From the NCBI GenBank assembly GCA_900540475.1, contig UQGG01000028.1, forward strand, positions 29,111 through 93,110: DNA of 64,000 nucleotides. The letters are read 5' to 3'. Below, piece by piece: positions 1 through 7,962 of this stretch. The notes under the pieces are model-generated. The model was not told where the DNA came from. It saw nothing but the letters and a program-made list of their open reading frames with translations, and did no database searches. Position 1 is the stretch's first letter. Each line of letters opens with the position of its first letter. The DNA comes from an uncultured Robinsoniella sp. Lineage in GTDB: Bacteria > Bacillota > Clostridia > Lachnospirales > Lachnospiraceae. The position numbers and the translations under genes were made by a program.

Positions 1-767
1 AGGCGTCCAGGAGGGCGCGGGAATGCGGCTATAAAATGGATCTGGTAACAGTGATCCGGGGTAAGGATGATATGGGCAGTTTTCTGGAAGAATGTATCCG
101 TGACAATGTGGCAGGAGTATATGTAAATGCGGCTTATATGGAAGAGGAAGATTATGCCTGCTTCCGAAATTTTAAAAAGCCCTTTGTTGTATGTGACCAG
201 GATTTTAATGATCTCCATACGGACAATATTATGCTGAACAATCATCAGGGGGTTTTCATGGGTCTGGACTATCTCTATGAGAACGGGCATCGTGATATCC
301 TTTATTTTCGCAATACAAATAATTTTTACAATATGTATGAGCGCCGGGAAGCTTTTAACCGGTTTATGGAGAAAAAGGGACTGCAGAGCAGGAGAAATGA
401 AAGAATTGTGGATATCGGTGGCGGAACCCAGGAAGCATTTGAAGGGATGCAGCGTTATATTGAAGATAAAAAGCATATCCCAACGGCGATCTTTGCCGAA
501 AATTATGAGGTTACTATTGGAATCAGCAAAGCCCTGGAGAATAACGGATATAAAATACCGGATGATATTTCAGTTGTGGGGTTTGATACCATTCCAGATA
601 CTGCTCTGATGGATTATCAGCCCACCTGCATCTGTGCATTGCATGACAGAAAGGCTTATGTATCCATTGGCAGGCTTCTGGAACGCATCGAAGGGGATGT
701 GGAAGAATCCGTAAAGATCTACGTAAATACAGAGCTGATCATCGGAGACAGCGTCCGCAGCATATGA
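1..767 (+). CDS. LacI-family transcriptional regulator, 3' part (5' end outside window)
   Basis: The reading frame is open from base 3, so the gene enters from the left and lacks its N-terminal helix-turn-helix here. The visible 255 residues look like the sugar-binding-protein-like effector domain of LacI/GalR regulators: a strand followed by 'DNVAGVYVNAAY', a linker 'YLYENGHRDILYF', and near the end 'SVVGFDTIPDTALMDYQPT', the usual VxGFDD-type segment followed by a T/P-rich stretch. Such proteins repress sugar-use operons and release DNA on binding a ligand. The ligand and target genes cannot be told from what is visible. An internal ATG at 36 is not the start, because homologous sequence continues upstream of it. 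Confidence 0.85.
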   Translation, partial: ASRRARECGYKMDLVTVIRGKDDMGSFLEECIRDNVAGVYVNAAYMEEEDYACFRNFKKPFVVCDQDFNDLHTDNIMLNNHQGVFMGLDYLYENGHRDILYFRNTNNFYNMYERREAFNRFMEKKGLQSRRNERIVDIGGGTQEAFEGMQRYIEDKKHIPTAIFAENYEVTIGISKALENNGYKIPDDISVVGFDTIPDTALMDYQPTCICALHDRKAYVSIGRLLERIEGDVEESVKIYVNTELIIGDSVRSI

Positions 768-789
768 TCTGCGGAGCAGGAGTTTTGTA

Positions 790-827
790 TTGACAGATGA
801 TATAAAGTATAGTAGTATAAAATATAG
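790..827 (+). promoter_or_regulatory. padR promoter with tandem 12-bp repeats
   Basis: TTGACA at 790-795 and TAGTAT at 813-818 are 17 bp apart. Two near-identical 12-mers, TATAAAGTATAG (801-812) and TATAAAATATAG (816-827), cover the -10 region with a 15-bp period. They could be an operator for autoregulation by the PadR protein encoded next; that is inference. Confidence 0.5.
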
Positions 828-848
828 CAGAAAGTAGAGGAAGGGAAA

Positions 849-1391
849 ATGGCAGCAATAGACCTGATCGTATTAGGAATGATAAAACAGACCCCGCAGA
901 GCGCTTATGATCTGCAGAAAAATGTGGAATACCGGAATATTTCCAGATGGGTAAAAATCAGCACACCATCCATATACAAGAAAGTAGTTCAGATGGAGGA
1001 AAAAGGCTATATCAAAGGAAAGGTAACGAAGGATGGTAAGATGCCGGAGAAATCTGTATATGAGATTACGCCTGAAGGTGACGTGTATTTTGAAAAACTG
1101 ATGGAAAAAACGGCAATGCAGTCGGTAAGTATTTTTCTGGATTTTAATGCTGTTATTATGAACCTGGATTTTCTGGAATCTGCGAAAAGAGAAGAATTAC
1201 TGGAGCATATCCGGGAAGGAATCTCAGACCTGAAAACGGTAATAGGAGAAAATACCAATAAGAGAACCCATATTCCAATGACAGGTCAAACAATATTGGA
1301 ACAACAGTATCTGATGGCATCTTCCATGGAAGATTGGATTTTAAAATTCATGAGTGAGTATCTGGGGCGTGCAGATGACAGGAATGAATGA
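849..1391 (+). CDS. PadR-family transcriptional regulator
   Basis: This 180-residue protein has the PadR winged helix at residues 1-80 ('LIVLGMIKQTPQSAYDLQK', then 'IYKKVVQMEEKGYIKGK', then 'YEITPEGDVYF' as the wing). An alpha-helical C-terminal dimerisation part follows. PadR proteins usually repress a nearby transporter or stress gene; here none is adjacent, the next gene being a small DUF3795 protein. The start follows a purine-rich AGAGGAAGGG site. The last codons (GRADDRNE) lie in DNA identical to one end of the MITE at 6433-6602, so the C-terminus seems to have been replaced or extended by element sequence. Confidence 0.85.
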   Translation: MAAIDLIVLGMIKQTPQSAYDLQKNVEYRNISRWVKISTPSIYKKVVQMEEKGYIKGKVTKDGKMPEKSVYEITPEGDVYFEKLMEKTAMQSVSIFLDFNAVIMNLDFLESAKREELLEHIREGISDLKTVIGENTNKRTHIPMTGQTILEQQYLMASSMEDWILKFMSEYLGRADDRNE

Positions 1392-1400
1392 TCAAATAAG
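1364..1400. repeat. partial MITE end fused to the padR 3' end
   Basis: Bases 1364-1389 are identical to 6558-6583 inside the MITE-like element, and a diverged match continues to about 1400. Only one end of the element is present. It encodes the last residues and the stop codon of padR. Confidence 0.7.
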
Positions 1401-1434
1401 CATAGTATTGTAAGTACAAAGGAGGTAATCTAAA

Positions 1435-1692
1435 ATGCATGAATCAAGATGTGGTGTCTGCTGTAATTCCTGTGAAAGAAAGGATAAAGTGGGATGCAGG
1501 GGGTGTTTGAATATGGAAGGGCCTTTCTGGGGCGGAACCTGCGGGGTAAAGAGCTGCTGTGAGAAAAATAAATATGACCACTGCGGCGTCTGTCCGGATT
1601 TCCCATGTGATATGTTATCCAACATGGGAAAAGAGGAAGGATTTGACCCTTCCGTAAGACTGGACAAATGCAGAGAGTGGCAAGGTCAATGA
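1435..1692 (+). CDS. Cysteine-rich DUF3795-type small protein
   Basis: This 85-residue protein carries four cysteine clusters ('CGVCCNSCERKDKVGCRGC', 'CGVKSCCEKNKYDHCGVC', 'DFPCD'), the pattern of DUF3795 proteins, which probably bind zinc or an Fe-S cluster. It ends 'SVRLDKCREWQ', also typical. Function is unknown. A strong AAAGGAGG site lies 9-10 bases before the ATG. It probably shares a transcript with padR (43 bp gap). A minus-strand gene converges on it, 8 bp from its stop. Confidence 0.75.
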   Translation: MHESRCGVCCNSCERKDKVGCRGCLNMEGPFWGGTCGVKSCCEKNKYDHCGVCPDFPCDMLSNMGKEEGFDPSVRLDKCREWQGQ

Positions 1693-1700
1693 TCATTTCC

Positions 1701-2681
1701 CTATGGTTCCAGTAATTCCAGATAATCCCCATATCCCATTTGCTCCATCTGGGAGCGGGGAATAAACTTCAGGGAGGCGCTGTTGATACAATAGCGGAGC
1801 CCGCCTTTTTCTTGGGGACCGTCAGGAAATACATGTCCCAGATGGGAATCGGATGACTTGCTTCTAACCTCGGTACGGAACATACCGTGGGAAGTATCTT
1901 TTATTTCATCAAGGCTATAACCCTTAAGCGGCTTGGAAAAGCTGGGCCAGCCACAGCCGGATTCGAATTTATCCGCAGAAAGAAACAGCGGTTCTCCGGT
2001 GATGATATCTACATAGATACCGGGCTCAAAGTGATCCCAGTATTCATTTTGAAAGGGAGGTTCCGTGGCATTATGCTGCGTGACTTCATATTGCCGGGGT
2101 GTCAGCTTTTCTTTCAGAACAGCTGGCTCCGGCTTTTTATAGCGCTTGTTCTCTTCCGACTGCCGGTCTGATTTTGCTGTGGCAGCCATTTGAAACAGTG
2201 CAGGATTAATATGACAGTATCCTCCGGGATGGTTGTCCAGATATTTCTGGTGATACTCTTCAGCCCGGTAATAGTTTAAAAGGGGCTTGCATTCCACGGC
2301 CAGAGGCTTGCGGTATTGTGATGCCAGATCAGCCAGAGATTGTTCAATGATTATGCGGTCATCGTCGCTGGTGTAGTAGATTCCGGTGCGGTACTGGGTC
2401 CCGAAATCATTGCCCTGGCGGTTGACACTTGTGGGATCAATGGTTTTATAAAACAGCTCCAGTAAAAAGGAAAGAGGCGTAAGGGACGGATTGTAGACAA
2501 CATGTACTGCTTCCGCGAATCCGGTGTCGCTGTGGCATACGTCCTGGTAAGTGGGATGCTCTACATTTCCGTTTGCATATCCGGTATCCGTTGATAATAC
2601 TCCGGGAATACAGCTGAAATATTTTTCGGTGCCCCAGAAACACCCTCCTGCGAAATAGATTTCTGATTTTGTTTGGTTCAT
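1701..2681 (-). CDS. msrAB: Bifunctional peptide methionine sulfoxide reductase MsrA/MsrB
   Basis: This 326-residue protein reduces both the S and R epimers of methionine sulfoxide in oxidised proteins, using thioredoxin. The MsrA domain (about residues 5-155) begins with the catalytic 'GGCFWGTEKYF' (Cys14) and includes 'GNDFGTQYRTGIYY'. A linker leads to MsrB (about 185-320) with 'ESGCGWPSF' and the catalytic 'RYCINSASLKFIP' (Cys near 298). No signal peptide is seen, so it is cytosolic. The start has AAAGGAGG upstream. The fused A-B order is the common arrangement in Firmicutes. Confidence 0.95.
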   Translation of the reverse strand: MNQTKSEIYFAGGCFWGTEKYFSCIPGVLSTDTGYANGNVEHPTYQDVCHSDTGFAEAVHVVYNPSLTPLSFLLELFYKTIDPTSVNRQGNDFGTQYRTGIYYTSDDDRIIIEQSLADLASQYRKPLAVECKPLLNYYRAEEYHQKYLDNHPGGYCHINPALFQMAATAKSDRQSEENKRYKKPEPAVLKEKLTPRQYEVTQHNATEPPFQNEYWDHFEPGIYVDIITGEPLFLSADKFESGCGWPSFSKPLKGYSLDEIKDTSHGMFRTEVRSKSSDSHLGHVFPDGPQEKGGLRYCINSASLKFIPRSQMEQMGYGDYLELLEP

Positions 2682-2831
2682 ATGAAAGGACCTCCTTTTT
2701 TGATAAATACAATAAATACAGACAAGTTGTAAATATTAGTATGGCAGATTCTGTCGGTAAATATTATGGTATTTTAAAAATGAGTGGCTGGATAACACGA
2801 TTTTAATTACGATTCGGAGTGCGTTACCCTA

Positions 2832-2860
2832 TTGATTTTTTCACTGGATTCGCATATAAT
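2832..2860 (+). promoter_or_regulatory. Promoter of the CNNM transporter leader
   Basis: TTGATT (2832-2837), a 17-bp spacer and a perfect TATAAT (2855-2860). Transcription would start near 2867, about 410 bases before the transporter gene at 3279. This implies a long leader, which holds two short ORFs and a terminator. Confidence 0.7.
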
Positions 2861-2974
2861 ATATTTAATAATTACGGCATGTAAGCATTATAGCATATAA
2901 AAATAAATATATAAATTACAACAACATTTCAATCACAACAACATTTTCAGAAGATTTCAGGAGAGGGAAAAACG

Positions 2975-3079
2975 ATGGACGACGCCGATAGCGACGCTGA
3001 CCGACCTTTATTTTATTATTTTAATCGGTTTACAAATAAATATAATGAAGATAAATTGAGACATAACCTGTATTTATAA
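2975..3079 (+). CDS. Acidic leader peptide (34 residues), putative attenuator ORF
   Basis: ATG at 2975 follows AGGAGAGGG. The peptide begins MDDADSDADRPLFYYF: six of the first nine residues are Asp, then Arg-Pro. Its last codons form the 5' arm of the terminator hairpin at 3059-3095, and its stop codon (3077-3079) lies in the hairpin loop. Nascent chains with acidic/proline-rich N-termini can destabilise ribosomes at low magnesium (the E. coli mgtL principle). The following gene is of a family tied to magnesium transport, so a sensing role is suggested; this is inference. The ORF is short and could be fortuitous. Confidence 0.55.
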   Translation: MDDADSDADRPLFYYFNRFTNKYNEDKLRHNLYL

Positions 3080-3099
3080 AGTACAGGCTATGTCTTTTT
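3059..3099 (+). terminator. Attenuator-like intrinsic terminator in the CNNM leader
   Basis: The stem pairs 3059-3072 with 3082-3095 (13 of 14 pairs, one A-C mismatch), with a 9-base loop and a following T-run. It sits between the promoter at 2832-2860 and the gene at 3279, so full-length mRNA needs readthrough. Confidence 0.75.
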
Positions 3100-3140
3100 G
3101 TGTATTTTTATAAGATTATGGCGGAAAGGATGGGATATTT

Positions 3141-3203
3141 ATGGAGGATTCAGGAAATGATGATCATTGTACCATCGGATATCAAATTGTTCAATTAGAG
3201 TAG
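3141..3203 (+). CDS. Second short acidic ORF in the leader (20 residues)
   Basis: ATG at 3141 lies behind GGAAAGGATGGG and encodes MEDSGNDDHCTIGYQIVQLE, again acidic at the N-terminus. It ends 75 bases before the transporter start. It may be a second leader peptide or chance; the spacing of its ribosome site is acceptable but not strong. Confidence 0.3.
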   Translation: MEDSGNDDHCTIGYQIVQLE

Positions 3204-3278
3204 TGTTCTGTTTGGTGAGAAAGCAATTTACAAACAGGACCAGGAACAAGGAACATATCTGAAGGAGGATATTTTTAA

Positions 3279-4511
3279 ATGGATAGTAACAGTGTGTCAC
3301 TTATAATTATTGTAGTTTGTATCATGATGTCTGCGTATTTTTCAGCTACGGAAACGGCGTTTTCCAGCCTGAACCGCATTCGGATTAAAAATATGGCGGA
3401 AAAAGGGAACAAAAAGGCAGCGCTGGTGTTGAAGCTGTCACAGGATTATGACCGTCTGTTATCTACAATTTTAATTGGAAATAATATTGTAAATATAGCA
3501 TCGGCTTCACTTGCCACGGTGCTTTTTGTGAAATTACTGGGGGAAGATCTGGGTGCCAGTATATCTACGATTGTTACCACGATTGTGGTTTTAATCTTTG
3601 GTGAAGTTTCCCCGAAGAGTATTGCAAAAGAGTCGCCGGAAAAGTTCGCTATGTTTTCCGTTACCATATTAAATTGTTTTGTCTGGATTCTGACGCCGTT
3701 TAATTTTCTCTTCCGCCAGTGGAAGAAACTGCTGTCAAGGCTGTTTAAGAATTCAGAGGACAGAACCATTACAGAGGAAGAACTGTTGACGATTGTGGAC
3801 GAAGCAGAGCAGGAAGGCGGCATCGACGAACAGGAAAGCACACTTATACGAAGCGCCATTGAATTTACAGAAATAGAAGCAATTGATATCTTCACGCCCA
3901 GAGTGGATGTGGTTGGCATCTCACTGGATGCAGATAAGGATGAGATTGCAGAGGTTTTTGCAAGAACAGGATATTCCAGGCTTCCGGTTTATGATGAAGA
4001 CATTGACCACATTGAGGGAATTGTTTATCAGAAGGATTTCCACAATCATATTTACAATACGAAAGAGGAACTGTCTACCATTATCCGACCGGCGCTATAT
4101 ACCACTAAGAGTAAGAAAATCGGTATTCTGCTCAAGGAACTGCAGGCAGCGAAATCCCACATTGCAGTTGTAATTGATGAATTTGGCGGAACGGTTGGAA
4201 TTGTAACGCTGGAAGATATTTTAGAAGAGCTGGTTGGTGAAATATGGGATGAACACGACAAAGTTGTTCATGAAATGGAACAGACCGGGGAGGATGAATA
4301 TACGGTAATCGGCTGTATGAATGTGGAAAAACTGTTTGAAGAACTGGATATGGAACAGGAATTTGAAGTGGTGTCAGTCAGCGGCTGGGTAATGGAGGAA
4401 CTGGATCGTATTCCAAAAGAAGGAGACCGTTTTTCCTATAAAAATCTGGAAATAACCGTACTTCAGATGAAGGAAAGGCGGGTTGAAAAGGTCCGGGTTA
4501 AGAAAATATAG
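3279..4511 (+). CDS. CNNM/CorC-type (hemolysin family) transporter with CBS pair
   Basis: This 410-residue membrane protein has the DUF21/CNNM transmembrane domain at residues 1-180 ('YFSATETAFSSLNRIRI', 'LIGNNIVNIASASLATVLF', 'LIFGEVSPKSIAKESPE'). Two CBS domains follow at about 195-330 (first 'MTPR'-like 'IFTPRVDVVGI', then 'HIAVVIDEFGGTVGIVTLED'), and a CorC_HlyC domain lies at about 345-410. Members move or sense divalent cations; staphylococcal MpfA exports magnesium. It has its own long leader (2867-3278) with two acidic short ORFs and a terminator. The start ATG follows GAAGGAGGA. The old name 'hemolysin' does not imply cell lysis. Confidence 0.9.
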   Translation: MDSNSVSLIIIVVCIMMSAYFSATETAFSSLNRIRIKNMAEKGNKKAALVLKLSQDYDRLLSTILIGNNIVNIASASLATVLFVKLLGEDLGASISTIVTTIVVLIFGEVSPKSIAKESPEKFAMFSVTILNCFVWILTPFNFLFRQWKKLLSRLFKNSEDRTITEEELLTIVDEAEQEGGIDEQESTLIRSAIEFTEIEAIDIFTPRVDVVGISLDADKDEIAEVFARTGYSRLPVYDEDIDHIEGIVYQKDFHNHIYNTKEELSTIIRPALYTTKSKKIGILLKELQAAKSHIAVVIDEFGGTVGIVTLEDILEELVGEIWDEHDKVVHEMEQTGEDEYTVIGCMNVEKLFEELDMEQEFEVVSVSGWVMEELDRIPKEGDRFSYKNLEITVLQMKERRVEKVRVKKI

Positions 4512-4527
4512 AAGGTGAGGCTTCCAG

Positions 4528-5118
4528 ATGTGCGGAAGATATTATGTGGACGATGATACAATAAGGGAAATAGAAAAAATAGTCCGACATGTTGAGGAGA
4601 ATCTCTGTAGGGAATCTGGAACCGGGGATATCTTCCCCACATCCAGGGCGCCTGTGATTGTTGGAAAGGAAGCCGAGTTTGCGGAAGAACTTTTTGGCTG
4701 GGGATTTCCCGGGTTTGATAAAAAGGGTGTCATCTTTAATGCCAGGGCGGAGACGGCTTTGGAAAAGCGGATGTTTCGGGATAGTATTCTGGTCAGAAGA
4801 TGTGTGGTTCCAGCCAGGCATTTTTATGAATGGGATGCACATAAGAATAAATATACCTTTCATCGGGAGGATGGAAAAATTTTGTTCCTTGCAGGATTCT
4901 ATAATCTGTATGACGGGCAGGAACGCTTTGTGATCCTGACTACCGATGCCAATGAGACAATGATGTCCGTACACAACCGGATGCCTCTGATTCTGGAAAG
5001 AGAAGAGATCGGAGACTGGATCTTCGATGATTTCCGGGCAAAGGAAATCCTGCATCAGGTTCCGGCGCGTTTAAAAGGAAGTTCGGAGTACGTGCAGCAG
5101 ACCTTGGATTTTGGATAG
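4528..5118 (+). CDS. SRAP (SOS response-associated peptidase, YedK/HMCES) protein
   Basis: This 196-residue protein begins MCGRYY; Cys2 becomes the N-terminus after Met removal and forms a covalent link with abasic sites in single-stranded DNA. Other active-site marks are present: 'FNARAET', 'RRCVVPARHFYEW' with the catalytic Glu, and 'VHNRMPLIL' with the His. The role is shielding abasic sites from cleavage and error-prone bypass. It lies 17 bp after the transporter gene and just before a Y-family polymerase, a sensible DNA-damage pair. The start is preceded by AAGGTGAGG. Confidence 0.93.
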   Translation: MCGRYYVDDDTIREIEKIVRHVEENLCRESGTGDIFPTSRAPVIVGKEAEFAEELFGWGFPGFDKKGVIFNARAETALEKRMFRDSILVRRCVVPARHFYEWDAHKNKYTFHREDGKILFLAGFYNLYDGQERFVILTTDANETMMSVHNRMPLILEREEIGDWIFDDFRAKEILHQVPARLKGSSEYVQQTLDFG

Positions 5119-5185
5119 ATTTTCCATGAATTACCTGTTTACTTACTGTTTCTATTCTTATAAGATAAAAACAGGAGGCGAACAT

Positions 5186-6427
5186 ATGTTTGATAAACTG
5201 ATATTTCATGTAGATGTGAACAGTGCATATTTAAGCTGGGAAGCAGTATACCGTTTAGCGCATTTGGGAGCGGCACAGGATCTGAGGACAATCCCGTCGG
5301 CAGTGGGCGGGGATGCCGCCATGCGCAGGGGAATTATTCTGGCGAAATCCATTCCGGCAAAGAAATACCGCATACAAACAGGAGAAACCATAGCAGAAGC
5401 CCTGGTGAAATGCCCGGATCTGGTACTGGTTCCTCCTGATTTTGATTTGTACGAAAAAGCGTCAGCTGCACTGATGAATATTTTAAGGGATTTTACCCCG
5501 GTTGTGGAGCAATACAGCATTGATGAGGCTTTTTTGGATATGACAGGTACTCAGGGATTCTGGAATGATCCCGAAGAAGCAGCCTGTTCCTTAAAGGATC
5601 GGGTATATCGGGAACTGGGATTTACGGTAAATGTGGGAATTTCCAGGAACAAGGTTTTGGCGAAGATGGCGTCTGATTTTAAAAAGCCGGATATGGTACA
5701 TACCCTTTTTCCGGAAGAGATCGCCTTAAAAATGTGGCCTCTGCCTGTGTCCGATTTATTCTTTGTGGGCAGGGCAACTACGAGAAAGTTAAGCAAGCTG
5801 GGGATACGTACAATTGGGGAACTGGCACAGACGGATCTGCAGATTCTAAGAGACCATTTAAAAAAGCATGGCGAGGTGATCTGGGCATTTGCAAATGGGA
5901 TAGACGTGTCGGTTGTAGAACCGGTGCAGCCCCCGAATAAAGGCTACGGAAATTCCACAACCATACCTTTTGATGTGGTGGATGGTAGAACAGCAAAGAT
6001 GGTGTTGCTGGCACTGGCGGAAACCGTGTCGGCAAGACTGCGCAATGACGGTGTAAAAGCAGAAGTAGTGGCAGTGGGGATTAAAAATTTTGAACTGCAT
6101 TACGAATCCCACCAGTGTATTCTGCCGGAAGCAACCGATATTACGCTGGAGATTTACCAGGCAGCTGCCAGGCTGTTTGACGAATTATGGGATGGGGTGC
6201 CGATACGGCATTTGGGAATTCACACTGGAAGGATACAGGAACAGGATTACATACGCCAGCTGCAGCTGTTTGATTCCATTGATTTTGAGAAGCTGGAAAA
6301 GCTGGATGCGGCGGTAGACCGCATTCGAAAAAGATATGGATTAGATGCTTTGAAACGTGCTGTATTTGTACAGACTCCCATAGATCACATGGAAGGTGGA
6401 ATTGGGAGAAAGTACAAAAACAACTGA
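5186..6427 (+). CDS. Y-family DNA polymerase (DinB/Pol IV-like)
   Basis: The start is placed at ATG 5186 behind ACAGGAGGCGAACAT, giving 413 residues; the frame is open to 5111 but has no better site. Catalytic residues are seen in 'FHVDVNSAYLSWEA' (Asp10) and 'YSIDEAFLDMTG' (Asp113, Glu114). The thumb ('FFVGRATTRKLSKLGIRTI') and the little-finger domain follow. It copies damaged DNA with low fidelity. It ends 'IGRKYKNN' without a clear clamp-binding motif; 'QLQLFD' near residue 355 is a candidate. The MITE at 6433 starts five bases after its stop. Confidence 0.92.
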   Translation: MFDKLIFHVDVNSAYLSWEAVYRLAHLGAAQDLRTIPSAVGGDAAMRRGIILAKSIPAKKYRIQTGETIAEALVKCPDLVLVPPDFDLYEKASAALMNILRDFTPVVEQYSIDEAFLDMTGTQGFWNDPEEAACSLKDRVYRELGFTVNVGISRNKVLAKMASDFKKPDMVHTLFPEEIALKMWPLPVSDLFFVGRATTRKLSKLGIRTIGELAQTDLQILRDHLKKHGEVIWAFANGIDVSVVEPVQPPNKGYGNSTTIPFDVVDGRTAKMVLLALAETVSARLRNDGVKAEVVAVGIKNFELHYESHQCILPEATDITLEIYQAAARLFDELWDGVPIRHLGIHTGRIQEQDYIRQLQLFDSIDFEKLEKLDAAVDRIRKRYGLDALKRAVFVQTPIDHMEGGIGRKYKNN

Positions 6428-6432
6428 ATACT

Positions 6433-6602
6433 CTCTAGAGCGTGTTTTAAAATTGCTTTCTGGCAACTGTGCGTCCCAGTTTGTGGGAGATTTGTCCCGG
6501 ATGAAGGGCGCATAGCGGGCTATGTAACCTGAATTCGGGGCAAATATGCCGCAAAGTGGGGCGTGCAGATGACAGGAATGAATTTTCAAACACGCTCTAG
6601 AG
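6433..6602. mobile_element. MITE-like palindromic element (about 170 bp)
   Basis: Terminal inverted repeats of 22 bp with one mismatch (6433-6454 and 6581-6602) start CTCTAGAGCGTGTTT. The interior is also self-complementary right to a tip where 6511-6515 pairs with 6520-6524, exactly at the centre, so the whole element can fold as one long imperfect hairpin. There is no coding capacity. It lies between the polymerase gene and the convergent MFS gene, whose stop codon is inside the right repeat. Partial copies lie at 1364-1400 and 26402-26422. It could also act as a bidirectional terminator. Confidence 0.75.
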
Positions 6603-7838
6603 CTCTTTTGTGAGCTTCGCTGCCCGTCTGAAAAAGATCAATCCAAGGATGAACATAATTGCCAGGGCACCCACACCCAGATTAACTTTCCCGGTAAGCT
6701 GGCTGATGAAGCTCACCAGGATGGTGCCAAGAAAAGAAGCTCCTTTTCCGCAGATGTCCAGAATGCCAAAGTATTCACCGGATTTATCAGGCGGAATAAT
6801 TTTGGCAAAGAAAGAGCGGGACAGTGCCTGCACCGTTCCCTGAAACATTCCAACACATACGGCTAAAATCCAGAATTCTAACTGGGAATCCAGCTGCATG
6901 GCGAACAGGGTGATGCCCAGATATGCTACAATACAGATGGTAATGAGGCGTGTGGTATCCTGCTTCTGTGCAATCCTTGCGAAGATCAGAACACAGGGAA
7001 AGGCAACAATCTGCGTCAGTAAAAGCGCCAGCAGCAGTCCGGTGGTATTAAGCCCCAGAGAGGTGCCATACGCCGTAGCCATATCAATGATGGTGTAGAC
7101 ACCGTCGATATAAAAGAAAAATGCCAGGAGGAACATAAAGATATGTTTTTGGCGTCTCATGTCTTTTAAGGTTTGATACAGCCGTCCAAAACTTTCCAGG
7201 GCGGCATTACCGGTCTTCTCTACATAATAAGTCTGCCTGTAATGTTTCATCAGAGGCAGAGAGGAAGCCAGCCACCAGGCTGCAACAATACAAAAAGCCA
7301 TCGCCATTGCCTGTGTCATGGTGAGTCCCAGCTTGTCTGCCCCCAATACCAGTCCTAGGCTTGCAACAAACGGGATGCAGCTTCCGATATAGCCCCAGGC
7401 ATAACCGTGGGAAGAAACCTTATCCATTCGCTCCGGCACCGTGATATCGGTAAGCATAGAGTCATAAAAAATATTTGCAGAAGAATAACCGACTTTTGTG
7501 AGAATGAAAATTCCCAGAAACCAGATCCAGGAGTGGATGAAGCCGAGAATGATACATCCTGCGATGCCGATTCCAATGGAAAGAAGGAAGAATTTCTTCT
7601 TATAATTTTTCGTGTCAGAAATCGTTCCGGCAATGGGTCCGATGAGTGCCACTAAAATAGTGGCGACAGATGCGGCATAACCCCAGTAAGCAAGATAATT
7701 CACGGCGGATATATCAGCATTTTCTGCGAGATAATTAAAATAAATCGGGATGATTGTTGATACCAGCAGAATAAATGCGGAGTTGCCCACATCGTATAAG
7801 ACCCATTTCTTTTCCAGGGCAGTCAGTTTAAATTTCAT
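6597..7838 (-). CDS. MFS transporter of the UMF1/Atg22-like group
   Basis: This 413-residue integral membrane protein has about 12 hydrophobic segments. The start 'LTALEKKWVLYDVGNSAFILLV' and 'YWGYAASVATILVALIGPIAGTISD' are typical of the UMF1 (Atg22-like) family of major facilitators. 'SSHGYAWGYIGSCIPF' and 'GTVQALSRSFFAKIIPPDKSGEYFG' also fit. The substrate is unknown; related proteins are linked to amino-acid or small-molecule export. The last codons and TAG are within the MITE's right repeat, so the C-terminus (LTKEL) may have been reset by the insertion. Confidence 0.85.
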   Translation of the reverse strand: MKFKLTALEKKWVLYDVGNSAFILLVSTIIPIYFNYLAENADISAVNYLAYWGYAASVATILVALIGPIAGTISDTKNYKKKFFLLSIGIGIAGCIILGFIHSWIWFLGIFILTKVGYSSANIFYDSMLTDITVPERMDKVSSHGYAWGYIGSCIPFVASLGLVLGADKLGLTMTQAMAMAFCIVAAWWLASSLPLMKHYRQTYYVEKTGNAALESFGRLYQTLKDMRRQKHIFMFLLAFFFYIDGVYTIIDMATAYGTSLGLNTTGLLLALLLTQIVAFPCVLIFARIAQKQDTTRLITICIVAYLGITLFAMQLDSQLEFWILAVCVGMFQGTVQALSRSFFAKIIPPDKSGEYFGILDICGKGASFLGTILVSFISQLTGKVNLGVGALAIMFILGLIFFRRAAKLTKEL

Positions 7839-7885
7839 AAAAATACCTCTCTGTTATGGTTAATAGGGGCAGTCTGTCAGATAGA

Positions 7886-7935
7886 CAAAAATCTCTTTTC
7901 CCGCGGGATCATACCTGTTGGAAAAGAGATTTTTG
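7886..7935 (-). terminator. Terminator after the uracil/xanthine permease
   Basis: A perfect 16-bp stem (7886-7901 with 7920-7935) and an 18-base loop lie 28 bases after the minus-strand permease stop. The stem is A/T-rich at its base, but there is no long T-tract after it. Confidence 0.65.
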
Positions 7936-7962
7936 GATTTCGGATATTAGGGTGAACTTGTC

